Below, piece by piece: positions 45,939 through 56,400 of a stretch of 64,000 nt of DNA. Where the stretch lies: positions 1 through 64,000 of the forward strand of contig JAHBVG010000007.1 of the NCBI GenBank assembly GCA_019637695.1. Direction: 5' to 3'. The notes under the pieces were generated by a model. The model was not told where the DNA came from. It did not search any database and saw nothing but the letters and a program-made list of their open reading frames with translations. The DNA is from Caldilineaceae bacterium. Its GTDB lineage: Bacteria > Chloroflexota > Anaerolineae > Caldilineales > Caldilineaceae. Every line of letters starts with the position of its first letter. The first letter of the stretch is position 1. A program made the position numbers and the translations under genes.

Positions 45939-46712
45939 TTATTGTCGCAACCGCTCCGCGTCCTCAATTCGCCCGAGGACGACGAGCAGATCGTTCTCTT
46001 CGACGCGGAAGGTGGCGCTGGGGCTAACGATGAGATCATCCCCGCGGCGGATAGCCATCACATTAAGGCCATAACGCTGGCGCAAGCTGGCTTCGGCAAG
46101 GTTATGGCCCCAGAGGCTGGGCGGGGCGATCAGTTCCACCACCCCCACATCCTCGCTCACTTCCAGGTAATCGACAAGATGGCTGGCGGACATTCTACGG
46201 CCCAGGCGGATGCCAGCCTCGTGTTCGGGCAGGATCACCTCGTCCGCGCCGACTTTGAGCAGGATTTCGCGCTGGGTGCGTGTGCGCGCTTTGGCGATGA
46301 TGCGCTTGACGCCCAGTTGTCGCAACAACACAGTAGCCAACAGGTTACTCTCGAAATCGACGCCGATACAGATCAGACCTGTGTCGAAGTTTTCCACACC
46401 GATCTGGCGCAGCGCGTCGATATTGGTGGCATCCATCTGCACAACATGGGGCAGGACGCCGCTCAGATGCTGGACCCGTTCCTTATCAGCATCAATGGCG
46501 AGGACAGTTCGCCCATGTTCCACCAGCGTTGTCGCCACCGATGCGCCAAAACGGCCCAACCCGATCACGATAAATTCCTGGTTGCGCCGTTGAAAAGGAT
46601 CGAATTTGGGCTGAGATCTAGGCGGGCGCAACGTCGGTTCCGCCGCCGACAACGGCGTAGATCGTCCCAGAAGATCCGAGAAAAAGTTACGCAGAGACGC
46701 AGGGAACTCCAT
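45939..46712 (-). CDS. TrkA/KtrA-like potassium uptake regulatory protein (RCK)
   Basis: 257 residues from ATG 46712. The first ~45 residues are a variable extension. Residues ~46-165 are TrkA-N: FIVIGLGRFGASVATTLVEHG (Rossmann nucleotide loop), VLAIDADKERVQHL, MDATNIDALRQIGVENFD and the RQLGVKRIIAKARTRTQREILLKVGADEVILPE segment. Residues ~185-256 are the TrkA-C domain (GVVELIAPPSLWGHNLAEASLRQRYGLNV). It gates a K+ channel/transporter by binding NAD or ATP/ADP. No KtrB/TrkH membrane partner is in the window. Confidence 0.93.
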   Translation of the reverse strand: MEFPASLRNFFSDLLGRSTPLSAAEPTLRPPRSQPKFDPFQRRNQEFIVIGLGRFGASVATTLVEHGRTVLAIDADKERVQHLSGVLPHVVQMDATNIDALRQIGVENFDTGLICIGVDFESNLLATVLLRQLGVKRIIAKARTRTQREILLKVGADEVILPEHEAGIRLGRRMSASHLVDYLEVSEDVGVVELIAPPSLWGHNLAEASLRQRYGLNVMAIRRGDDLIVSPSATFRVEENDLLVVLGRIEDAERLRQ

Positions 46713-46798
46713 AGCCGACTTCCTTGCACAGCAATCAGAATGAAATAAACGCTAAATGGAAATTATACATGATCCGCGCCACAGCACGAGAAAAGAGA

Positions 46799-46826
46799 AC
46801 GGCCCGATCCGTGTGGATCGGGCCGT
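46799..46826 (-). terminator. Terminator of the giant DUF11/PKD operon
   Basis: A 12-bp stem ACGGCCCGATCC/GGATCGGGCCGT with a four-base loop; the minus strand continues TCTCTTTTCTC. It lies 11 bp beyond the stop of the giant gene. Confidence 0.85.
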
Positions 46827-46836
46827 GAGAAAAGGC

Positions 46837-49800
46837 TCATTCGCGCTGCACCGTGGGGAGATAGATGCGAATGCCGTCGAACGGTGCGGCCTCCGGCTCG
46901 TCCTCTTGCTCTGGGGACGGCGGCGGCTCACCGGCCTCTTCGATCTCCGCGTCGGCGGGGATCAACGCCGGATCAGGCGCGGTCACCGGCGGATCTGCGG
47001 CGCTGTGGATCTCTTGCTGCGCGCCGACGAGAGGCAGGAAGAGTTGCAACGGCGCACTCGGCTGCTCTTCGCCCGCTGACGGCCATTCTTCGTCGGTCAA
47101 CAGCAGGGAATGGTGATCGCCCACGCCTCCCACCACGACAGTGATGGTCTCGACATCGCTGACTCCACCCTGGCCGTCGCTCAGGGTGAAGGATACCACC
47201 CGATCCACAACGCCGGGTGCGGAATTGGTAAAGGCGATGGTCTGCACGATATCTCGCACAATGGCAACGCTGGCATTGCTATTGAAGGTGACAGTGAGTT
47301 GCGCAGTTGCCCCCGTGCCAAAGACATAGGTCCCGACGGCCGTGCTGTTATGGTTTACCGTATTGCCACCGCTGAGCGATACCTGTCCCTGCGGATCGAT
47401 CTCAAGCGCATCATTGGCAGCGCCGCCGGATTGGATCGTCACCGTCAAAATACCGCCGTTGAAGATCGGCGTATCTACGTCGGTGACAAGCGCCGATGGT
47501 GCAATCGCCATTCGTCCAGTGGATGTCATGTAGCTGCTGGTTTGAAGATCTACCAGATCCAAGATTGGCGGTTGATTCGCTACCGTCAGGTTAGCCGTGG
47601 ATGCACTATTGTTCCCCGGAGCTATGTCGGTTGAACTACTCGTAATTACCACACTCGTGCTGATCACGCCCGTGCCAGTGATGGTCCCTGTGAAGACGAG
47701 ATCCGTCGATGTGACGCCAAATGGCGTTGCACTCCAGATCCGCTGCTGGCCGTTGGCAGTCGGCCCAGTGAAGCCGACGGGCGGCGTGACAACCCCCTCA
47801 AAGGCAACGCTGATGGGCAACGTCACCGTGACGAGGGTATTCTGCGCCGCCGACGGCCCGCCATTGGTGATGTTGACGGTGTAGGTCAGCGTCTGCCCAT
47901 AGAGAAGCCCGCTCGTGGGCGTCACGGCGATGCTCACGCGCAGATCCGCCGAATTTGAGATCGACTTGCCGACGGTCGCCAACTGCGGCGTGGTCACCTC
48001 TTGGGATGTGACGCCCGCCGTGTTGGTGATAATGCCGGCAGGCAGCGCCGCATCCACCGTGCCGGTGATGGTCAACGTCGCCACTGCCCCAGCGCTCAGG
48101 CTCGGCGCAGAACAAGTGATGGTCGTCGTTCCACTACAGACAGCGCCAGCCAATCCCTGTGTCGAAGAGGTAACATTGGTAATGCTCACCGGCAGCGTGT
48201 CGGTGAGAACCACGTTGGTGGCGGTGATGCTCCCCGTGTTGCTGATGGTCACGGCGTAGGTGATGGTCCCACCGGCGTTGACAACCCCCGATGAGACTGT
48301 CTTGGTGATGGCGAAGCTGACATCCCGCGTCACCGTGCTGGTGATAGCGTTACTCACCGTCGCAGTCAGCCTCTCGGTACTCGTCACCGATGCCGTGTTG
48401 GTGATGACAAGACCGCTGGGCGCATTCACATTCACTGTACCTGTGATGGTCCATGTCACCGCACTGCCCACATTCAGCGTCCCAACTGTACAGCGCAGCA
48501 GCGTCGTGCCGCTACACGTCGCCACACCCGATGTGGACGAGATGGGCGATGTCACGCTCAACGGCAATGTATCGCTGATGGTCACAGCGCTGGCCTGGCT
48601 CGGTCCTGTGTTCGTCACCACAATCGTGTAGCTTATCTGCTTCCCCGCTTCCACCGTATCCGTGATGGCCCGCTTGACAATGTCGAACGTCACCTGCCGC
48701 GTCGATGTTACCCGCACCGTCGCCGTCACCGGAACCATGCTCTGCGTCGATGTCACCGCCGCCGTGTTGGTGAAGGTGGCGTTGTTCGCCAGCGTCGAAG
48801 AGACGATGCCGCTGATGGTCAACGTCACCGGTGTCTGCGGGGCCAGGTCCAACACGCTACACCGCAACGTGGTCGTGCCGCTGCATCCCGCCAGCCCAGC
48901 CACGGTTGTCACCGGCTGGGTCACGCTCACAGGAACCGTGTCGCTGATGGTCACATTCGCCGCATTGCTCGGCCCGTTGTTCGTCACCACCACCGTGTAC
49001 GTAATCCGCTCCCCAGCTACCACCGCCGTCGATGTCACCGACTTGGTGATGGTGAGGGTCGCGGATCGGCTCACGGTGATGGGAGCGCTGGCGCTGAGGG
49101 TGGTGATCACCTGGGTGTAGGTCACCGCCGCCGTGTTGGTGATCACCTGGCCGACGGGCGCGTTGGCCGCCAGCGTGCCCGTGATGGTGAGGGTGACGGC
49201 GCTGCCCGCGCTCAACGTGGGCACGCTACAGCGGATAGGAGTGTCGCTCGTACACGTCAACGATCCCGTTGTGGACGACTGCACCAGCGTCACCGTCAAC
49301 GGCAACGTATCACTGATGGTGACATTGGTGGCTGTGGCCGCGCCGGCGGCATTGCTCACCACCACCGTGTAGGTGATCGCGGTCCCGGCGATCACCGGGC
49401 TGGGCGAGGCGGTCTTGCGCACGGTGAGATTGGGCAGCGAGAGCGTCGTGGTGACGACGTTCGACGTTTTGGCAATGCCCGTGGGCGCAGAGATCGTGGC
49501 GGTGTTGGTGATCTGCGTCACGCCCGACGGCAGGGTCGAATTGACGACGACGACGAATGTTTTGCTGTCGTTACTTCCTGCCCCTGTCTTGTTCAATTTT
49601 CCATGGGTAAGCGTACAAAGAGTGCCAGCCACAGCACCGTCGGGACAACTCCAGCCAGATGAGCTAGCAGCCAAGACAAAGGTTGTATGCTGTGGCACGG
49701 TCTCTGTGATCACCACGTTGTTGGCATTGACGCCACTCGTATTGGTGTAGTTGATGGTATAGGTGATGCGCTGGCCCGGTGCAACTGTCACCCCCGTATC

Positions 49801-52800
49801 ACGCTTAGTGATGTCAAAGGTGGGCTTGAGGACGGTGGTTCCATCCTGAGCGCTGTTGTTGCCAGGGTTCTTGTCCTCGCCAGGGCTGCCACCGATCAAC
49901 ACGGTGTTGGTGATGGTTGTGTTGTTGGCCGTCGTGTCCGTAATCTGCACGGTGAAGGTGACAATGCCGCTGTCGTTGACCGCCAGATCGCTCGCCGTGA
50001 ATACACATAGGGTTCCCGCGCCGCTGTTTTCCGCGCAACTCCAGGCCGACGTCTCGGTGGTTGAGATATATTTGGTGTTGGCAGGCACCGTCTCGGTGAT
50101 GAGAACGCCGGTAGACAGGGCCGTCCCTGCGTTGGTGTAGGCAATGGTATAGGTGAGGACCTCGCCAGGAGCTTCCTCGCTCACGCCATCGCTCTTGCTG
50201 ATCTGGAGATCCGGAATACCCACCACCGTGATGGTGGACGTAGCTGTCACCTCCTGCGCGCCGCCGATGTCGCCGGTGTTGCCCCGATCGTTGACGGTGA
50301 CGGTCAGCGTCTCTGTGCCGACGACGGTGGGCAGGTTGCGATAGATCAACCCGTTGGCCGTACCCAACGCCGTGGTGATGGCGTTGAGCGTGCCGGTGAT
50401 CTCCACATTGGCGGTGTTGTTGCCCACGATCTGGCTGGCGGGCAGGTCAACGGTCGTCGTCACCGCGAGGATGCCGCTGCTCACCTGCAAGGTCACGCTG
50501 ATGATGCCCGTCCCCGCGTCCACGTCGGTGATGAGGACGCGCCCGCCCAGGTCCAGATTGAGTTCGTCGAAAGCTTCAAACGGCCCGTCGATGGTGAGTT
50601 CGGGCGCGTCGTTGATGCTGACAACGGTGATGGTGGCCGGGATTGTGAGAGCGCTGAAGGCTGTAGTGCCGCCGTTAGCGCTGGTATTGACCTTGTTACC
50701 AGCCGCGCCGCTCGTCTGATCCCAGGCGCGGAAGGTGATGGTGGCGGTGGTCCCGTCTATTCCATTCGGGACGAAACGCATGCGGTGGGTTGGCGTCAAC
50801 AGCAACGCCGAGCTAACGGAAACCGGGGCAACGTCAAACCAGTCCACATCGTTCAACGTGTACTCCCAATAGCCGTTACCCGCATCGAGATCGACAATGG
50901 CAATGCCATCCAGTGAGGGATCGTCGGGATCGAAGATGGCCGTCTGACTATCGGCATCGAGAATGATATCGGCTACCGCATCGCCGATATTGCTGGTCTC
51001 ATCCTCGGTGATGGTGGTCAATGTCAACGTGCGCGTGATCAAAAGCACAGGCGCGTCGTTGACACCTGTGATCGTTACTGTAACCGTAGCGACATTGCTG
51101 ACATCGACTGTGTCACTGATCGTATAGGTAAAGGTGTCGGTGGCGATCACCCCGTCGGGCAGGTAGGTGAAGTTGGTTGGATCAAAGTGGATCTGCTTGT
51201 TTGATGCAGTAATCACGGCTGTGCCTGTGATCGGCGCGCCAACAGCGTGAACAACGAGAAACGGCAGATCGTCGGCAAAATCAGTGTCGTTCGCCAACAC
51301 CGGGATATCAATGGGCGTATTCTCGTCGGTGAAAGCGATATCGTCCACGGCGATAGGCGGCACATTGGTTACGGTGATGGGGATGGTCCCCGTCACCTCG
51401 CCGCCGTCCTTGTCGCGGATGATCACCGTTACCGTGTAGGTGATCCTGCCATTATAGGTATGGCTCACTGTCAGCGAACCCGTGGTGGATACCCCCGCCG
51501 AGCCGGTGATCACACTCGTCACAGGGTTGGTGATAGGCGTGCTGCTATCCCCCCAGTTCACCGTGTAGGTAAAGGTCTCGCTGGGGAAGCCCGGATCGGC
51601 GAACGTGATCACATGCGTCAGCGTGAAGGTCTGCCCTTCGTTCACCGTATGCCCGACCACGATATTCGTAATCGTCGGTGGGCCGTTGTTGACGGTCACC
51701 GTGGTGGTGTATTGGGTGAGGGCGCCATCCTTGTCGATAATGGCGCCACGCACGTTATAGCTCCCGTCGTCGCCGAAGTTACAGGTCGCTGTCGCGGAAG
51801 GAGTGGTACCGACATCGTTGTAACCTGTTCCAGCCAGGTTGGCGTTGGTGCAGCTATAGGCATAGCGGAAGCCAGCCGCCGTATCTGCCGTGGATGGGTC
51901 GAACTGAGCGCTGAAGCCCACCGTCACGGTCATGCCTTCGGTGACGGGTCCGCTGTTGGTGAAGGTCGCTGTCGGCGCCACGTTGACCACCGTGATGGGG
52001 ATGGTCCCCGTCACGATGGCATCCCCGTCGCCAATCGTCACCGTCACCGTGTAGGGACCATTGACCCCGGTCGGGCGGTTGTCCGTATAGGTGTGGCTCA
52101 CCGTCAATGACCCCGTGGTAGACACGCCCACCCCGCCGTTAATCACGTTCACCACCGAACCGCTGCTGACGTTGCCATCGTCCCAGTTCACCGTGTATGT
52201 GAAGCTCTCCGTGTTGAACCCAGGGTCGGTGAAGGTAATCATCCGCGTCAACGTGAAGGTCTGCCCTTCGTTCACCGTCTGCGCCCCAACGATGTTCACA
52301 ATCGTCGGCGCAACGTTGTTCACCGTCACCGTGAAGCTGTTGCTGGCGCTGCCGCTGTCATCGTCGACCACCGTCACCGTCACCGTGTAGACCCCGTTGT
52401 CGGCGTAGGTATAGCTCTCGGTGATCGAGCCGCGCGTCAACACCCCCACCCCACCGTTCAGCAGACTCGTCACCGGTTCGGTGATGGGCGTGCTGCCATC
52501 CCCCCAGTTCACTGTGTACGTGAACGTCTCCGTGTTGAACCCAGGGTCGGTGAAGGTAATCATCCGCGTCAAGGTGAAGGTCTGTCCCTCGTTCACCGTC
52601 TGCGCTCCAACGATGTTCACAATCGTCGGCGCAACGTTGTTCACCGTCACCGTGAAGCTGTTGCTGGCGCTGTCCGCGTCATCCTCCACTGTCACCGTCA
52701 CTGTGTAGATACCATTGTCGGCATAGGTATGATCGCCGGTCGAGATCGTCCCGCTGACCGTCTGTGTAAAGCTGGTCGTGTTGCCATCGCCCCAGTTCAC

Positions 52801-53454
52801 ATGGATCGTCCACGGGCTATCCTCACCGGGGTCGGTGAACGATCCCAGGTTGAAGCTCTTGGTCAGCCCCTCGATAGAAGTCTGGTTGGAAGCAGCGGTT
52901 ACAGTCGGCGGCACATTGTTGACCGTCAACGCCAGGCTGCCAACTTCTATGTCCGTACCGTCGCCGATGAAGATGCTGACACTGGTATTGCTCGGCCCGT
53001 CGGGGAAGATACACGTAAATGCGCCCGATCCATCGTCCGTGTCAAAGTGCAGCACGGTGGGTGATGTGCCAGAGCCACACAAAGGACCGCCGGCAATGCT
53101 GAACGTATCCCCAGCCACGCCCTTATCCTCCACAGTGAAGGTGAAGGTGCGGGTAATGGTCGTACTCTCATTCACGGTGGTGGGGCCGGTGATGAAGACC
53201 GTGGGCACATCGTTGAAGACCGTCACCAGCAGGCTATTGCTGGCCGCGCCGCCGTCGTCGTCGAAGATGGTGACGGTGACGGTGTAGATGTTGTTGGTGA
53301 TATAGGTATGGGACGCCCCCAGCGCGCCGGTGGTGGGCGTGCCGATGCCGCCGTTCACCACATTGGTGATCGGTCCCGTACTGATGGGGCCGCCATCCCC
53401 CCAATCAATCGTATAGGTGAACGTCTCCTCGCGGTCAGGGCGGCAGCTCCGCAT
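46837..53454 (-). CDS. 3' part of the giant DUF11/PKD surface protein (after +1 frame change)
   Basis: This frame (about 2200 residues) starts inside a PKD-like domain, has no ribosome site, and carries no signal peptide, so it is the continuation of the gene that begins at 62833, not a separate gene. In order it has seven PKD-like repeats (FTYTxxWGDG..YTVTVTV..), a Big-9/tandem cadherin-like stretch (PIAVDDIAFTDENTPIDIPVLAND), two more cadherin-like modules, seven DUF11 repeats (ITYTVVVTNNGPS-type) and a last cadherin-like module. A Glu/Pro-rich tail with LFLPLVG and the end IRIYLPTVQRE follow. All modules are of cell-surface or secreted adhesin type. Joined to the upstream frame the protein would have 5331 residues. 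Confidence 0.75.
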   Translation of the reverse strand: MRSCRPDREETFTYTIDWGDGGPISTGPITNVVNGGIGTPTTGALGASHTYITNNIYTVTVTIFDDDGGAASNSLLVTVFNDVPTVFITGPTTVNESTTITRTFTFTVEDKGVAGDTFSIAGGPLCGSGTSPTVLHFDTDDGSGAFTCIFPDGPSNTSVSIFIGDGTDIEVGSLALTVNNVPPTVTAASNQTSIEGLTKSFNLGSFTDPGEDSPWTIHVNWGDGNTTSFTQTVSGTISTGDHTYADNGIYTVTVTVEDDADSASNSFTVTVNNVAPTIVNIVGAQTVNEGQTFTLTRMITFTDPGFNTETFTYTVNWGDGSTPITEPVTSLLNGGVGVLTRGSITESYTYADNGVYTVTVTVVDDDSGSASNSFTVTVNNVAPTIVNIVGAQTVNEGQTFTLTRMITFTDPGFNTESFTYTVNWDDGNVSSGSVVNVINGGVGVSTTGSLTVSHTYTDNRPTGVNGPYTVTVTIGDGDAIVTGTIPITVVNVAPTATFTNSGPVTEGMTVTVGFSAQFDPSTADTAAGFRYAYSCTNANLAGTGYNDVGTTPSATATCNFGDDGSYNVRGAIIDKDGALTQYTTTVTVNNGPPTITNIVVGHTVNEGQTFTLTHVITFADPGFPSETFTYTVNWGDSSTPITNPVTSVITGSAGVSTTGSLTVSHTYNGRITYTVTVIIRDKDGGEVTGTIPITVTNVPPIAVDDIAFTDENTPIDIPVLANDTDFADDLPFLVVHAVGAPITGTAVITASNKQIHFDPTNFTYLPDGVIATDTFTYTISDTVDVSNVATVTVTITGVNDAPVLLITRTLTLTTITEDETSNIGDAVADIILDADSQTAIFDPDDPSLDGIAIVDLDAGNGYWEYTLNDVDWFDVAPVSVSSALLLTPTHRMRFVPNGIDGTTATITFRAWDQTSGAAGNKVNTSANGGTTAFSALTIPATITVVSINDAPELTIDGPFEAFDELNLDLGGRVLITDVDAGTGIISVTLQVSSGILAVTTTVDLPASQIVGNNTANVEITGTLNAITTALGTANGLIYRNLPTVVGTETLTVTVNDRGNTGDIGGAQEVTATSTITVVGIPDLQISKSDGVSEEAPGEVLTYTIAYTNAGTALSTGVLITETVPANTKYISTTETSAWSCAENSGAGTLCVFTASDLAVNDSGIVTFTVQITDTTANNTTITNTVLIGGSPGEDKNPGNNSAQDGTTVLKPTFDITKRDTGVTVAPGQRITYTINYTNTSGVNANNVVITETVPQHTTFVLAASSSGWSCPDGAVAGTLCTLTHGKLNKTGAGSNDSKTFVVVVNSTLPSGVTQITNTATISAPTGIAKTSNVVTTTLSLPNLTVRKTASPSPVIAGTAITYTVVVSNAAGAATATNVTISDTLPLTVTLVQSSTTGSLTCTSDTPIRCSVPTLSAGSAVTLTITGTLAANAPVGQVITNTAAVTYTQVITTLSASAPITVSRSATLTITKSVTSTAVVAGERITYTVVVTNNGPSNAANVTISDTVPVSVTQPVTTVAGLAGCSGTTTLRCSVLDLAPQTPVTLTISGIVSSTLANNATFTNTAAVTSTQSMVPVTATVRVTSTRQVTFDIVKRAITDTVEAGKQISYTIVVTNTGPSQASAVTISDTLPLSVTSPISSTSGVATCSGTTLLRCTVGTLNVGSAVTWTITGTVNVNAPSGLVITNTASVTSTERLTATVSNAITSTVTRDVSFAITKTVSSGVVNAGGTITYAVTISNTGSITATNVVLTDTLPVSITNVTSSTQGLAGAVCSGTTTITCSAPSLSAGAVATLTITGTVDAALPAGIITNTAGVTSQEVTTPQLATVGKSISNSADLRVSIAVTPTSGLLYGQTLTYTVNITNGGPSAAQNTLVTVTLPISVAFEGVVTPPVGFTGPTANGQQRIWSATPFGVTSTDLVFTGTITGTGVISTSVVITSSSTDIAPGNNSASTANLTVANQPPILDLVDLQTSSYMTSTGRMAIAPSALVTDVDTPIFNGGILTVTIQSGGAANDALEIDPQGQVSLSGGNTVNHNSTAVGTYVFGTGATAQLTVTFNSNASVAIVRDIVQTIAFTNSAPGVVDRVVSFTLSDGQGGVSDVETITVVVGGVGDHHSLLLTDEEWPSAGEEQPSAPLQLFLPLVGAQQEIHSAADPPVTAPDPALIPADAEIEEAGEPPPSPEQEDEPEAAPFDGIRIYLPTVQRE
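52186..52667 (-). repeat. Near-identical tandem PKD repeat
   Basis: The segment beginning at 52186 recurs at 52507, a period of 321 bp (107 codons). About 160 bp are almost the same at DNA level. The encoded repeats share APTIVNIVGAQTVNEGQTFT. This suggests a recent in-frame duplication. Confidence 0.7.
53435..53449 (-). other. Frame-change site CCC-TGA-C in the giant gene
   Basis: Read on the minus strand the end of the upstream frame is GAG CTG CCG CCC TGA C. A +1 slip of the CCC-decoding tRNA to CCT puts the ribosome on GAC CGC GAG GAG, the exact frame of the downstream part. A GGAG lies six bases before CCC. It can be a sequence error, a disabling mutation, or a programmed site. Confidence 0.7.
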
Positions 53455-56400
53455 CCAAGAAGGTAACAGCGGTGATGGTCAGCGGCAGCCCTTCGGTGAT
53501 GAATTGAGCGGCGGCAATGTTGGTGATGGTGGGCGGAACGTTAAAGTTCACTGTGGCGACAAAGCTATCCGTACCCATGCCGCCGTTATCGTCGTAGATG
53601 CGCACCGTCACCGTGTAGATGCCGTTGTCGGCGTAGGTATGGCTGCCGGTGATGGCCCCCCGCGTGAGGATGCCCGGCCCGCCATTGATGATGGTCGTCA
53701 CCGTGCCCGTGATCACAGGAGAGGTGTCGCCCCAGTTGATGCTATAGGTGAAGGTCTCGCTGGCCTTCAGCCGGCCCGGATCGCTCCAGCCGGGATCGGT
53801 GAAGGTGACAATATTGGTGAGGGTGAAGCTCTGCCCTTCGTTGCGGGTGATGTCGCCGGCGGCGCGCACTGTAGGCGCGACATTGGTGACGGTGATGGTC
53901 AGCGTGTCGGTGACGGTGGCGCCGTCATCATCGCTCAACTGCACGGTGACGGTGTAGACGCCGTCGTCGGCGTAACGATGGCTGGCGCTGATCGTGCCGG
54001 TGACGCCGGCGGTGCTGCCCGGCGGTCCATAGGGCGTGGCGTTGACCGTCCCCGCGACAGACGGCGAACCATCGCCCCAGTTCACGGTCGCGATGTGGGT
54101 ATCCAATGTGCCGCGGTCGAGGAAGGTCGCCGGATCCAGGCTGACCAGCGCTCCTTCGGTCACAGTCTGGTTATTCCCTGCGTTCAATTCCGGCGCGGCG
54201 TTGAGGACCGTCACCGTGAAGGATCGGCTGTGCTGGCCGCCGTCGTCATCGCGGATGGTGACGGTGACGGTGTAGACGCCGTTGTCGGCGTAGACATGGG
54301 TGGCGCTGATCGCGCCACGCGTGCGCGGCGCGGTCGGCCCGGTGATCACATCGGTGACATCGCCGCTTTCGCTCGTCCCATCCCCCCAGTTGATGGTATA
54401 GGTAAAGGTCTCGCTCTTGCCCAGGTCGCTGTAGCCGAAGTCAGTGAAGGAGGCAATCGGCGCACGGGTCAAGACATACCCCTCGGTGATGGTCCCGCTG
54501 GCGGCGATCACATCAATGACGGGCGCAAGGTTGCTCACGGTGATGGTAAAGGTACGCGACTGGCTGGCCCCGTCCTTGTCCGCCACGGTGACGGTGACGG
54601 TGTAGACGCCATTATCCGGGTAGACGTGCGCGGTGGGTGTGATCGTGCCTGGGGCCATCATGGTGAGGGTGATGGGCGTGCTGGTATCGCCCCAGTTCAC
54701 CGTCACCGTCCACGGAGCATCGTTGCCAGGATCGGTGAACGATCCCAGGTTGAAGGTCTTGATCTGCCCCTCGTTGGCGGTCTGGTTGGCGGGCGGCGTC
54801 ACGCTGGGCGTCACATTGGTGACGGTGACGACGCGCGTCCCCGTGCCTGTGTCGGTTTCGTCGCTCACAACCACGCTCACCGTGGAGGTGATGGGCGGGA
54901 TCTCGCCATCGACGAAGAGACAGCGCAGGCTCCCCGCGCCATTGACCGGGTTGATGGTGGGCGATCCATCGACCACTGTTCCTTCTGCGCCGCACGATGT
55001 ACTGACAATGGAGAAGGTCTCCACCAGACCGCTATCTGCCACGGTGAAGTTGTAGATGCGCTCGGTGGTGCGGTGTTCTGTCACCGTAGTCGCCCCTGTC
55101 ATGGTCACCACCGGCGGATCATTTTCGACAGTGATGATCAACGTGTCCGTGACCACAGCGCCGTCATCGTCCTCCAACGTGATGGTAACGGTGTAGGGGC
55201 CGTCCTTGTCGTCGGCGTAGGTATGGGTAGCGGTGACGCCGCCGCGGGTCAAGACGCCCGGCCCGCCGTTGATCACATTGGTCACCGCAACGGGGCCAGT
55301 CTGATTGCCGTCTCCCCATTCGATGGTATAGGTAAAGAGTTCGCTGGCCCCCACGGCTGCATCCGTCCACCCTGGATCGGTGAAGGTAAGGATATTGACG
55401 ATGGTCAGCGGCAGCCCCTCGGTGATGGTACGGTTGGCGGCCACGAAGAGGGTAGGCGCTTCGTTGACCACCGTCACCGTGAAGGTTCCACTATCCGAGC
55501 CGCCGTTGTCGTCATAGACCGAGACGGTGACGGTGTAGATGCCATCGTCGGCGTAGATGTAGCTGCTGCTGAACGCGCCGGTGGTGGAGATGCCCCCACT
55601 GCCGTTGCTCACCGCGGGGATGCCTGTCTCCAGCGCCGAGCCGTCGCCCCAATCGATGCTGTAGGTGAAGGTCTCGCTGGCGTTGACCATCGCATCCGTA
55701 TAGCCTGGATCGATGAAAGTGCCGATGCCGGGCAGATCGAGGACATAGCCCTCGGTGATGGTCTGGCTGCTGCTCACCGTCAACGTCGGCGCCACGTTGA
55801 CCACCGTCACCACAAAGGTGATGGTGTCCAACCCACCGTCGTCGTCGTAGACCGAGACGGTGACGGTGTATGGGCTGTCATCATCGTCGGCGTAGGTGTG
55901 TTGACCCGCCACCGAACCCACTGTCGCCGTCCCCGCCGACCCGGTGACCACATTCGTCACCGCACCCGTCACGAGCGCAGAGCCATCCCCCCAGTCGATG
56001 GTGTAGGTGAAGGTCTCACTCGTGTTCAGCGCCGTGAAGCCTGGATCCGTGAAGGTGATCACGTGGCTCAAGATCAGCGGATGGTTCTCGTTCACCGTCT
56101 GATCGCCAGCGTCGTGGGTGATGGTGGGCGCAACGTTGTTCACCGTCACCGTGAAGGTCGCGGTGTCGATACCCCCGTCGTCGTCGCGCAGGGTGATGGT
56201 GACCGTGTAGACCCCATCATCGGCGTAGGTATGGCTGCCGCCGAACGATCCTGTGGTGGAGACGCCCACGGAACCGGTGACAACGCTTGTCACCGGCTGG
56301 GTGATCACGCTCGATCCGTCGCCCCAATCGATGCTGTAGGTGAAGGTCTCGCTCGATCCGCGCAGCGCGTTCGACCAACCTGGGTCGGCGAAGGTAACCG

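Noticed and set aside
46837..53454. Downstream PKD/DUF11 frame as a separate gene starting at ATG 53454
   Set aside because: Starts in mid-domain, no ribosome site or signal peptide, and the length arithmetic fits one +1 shift.
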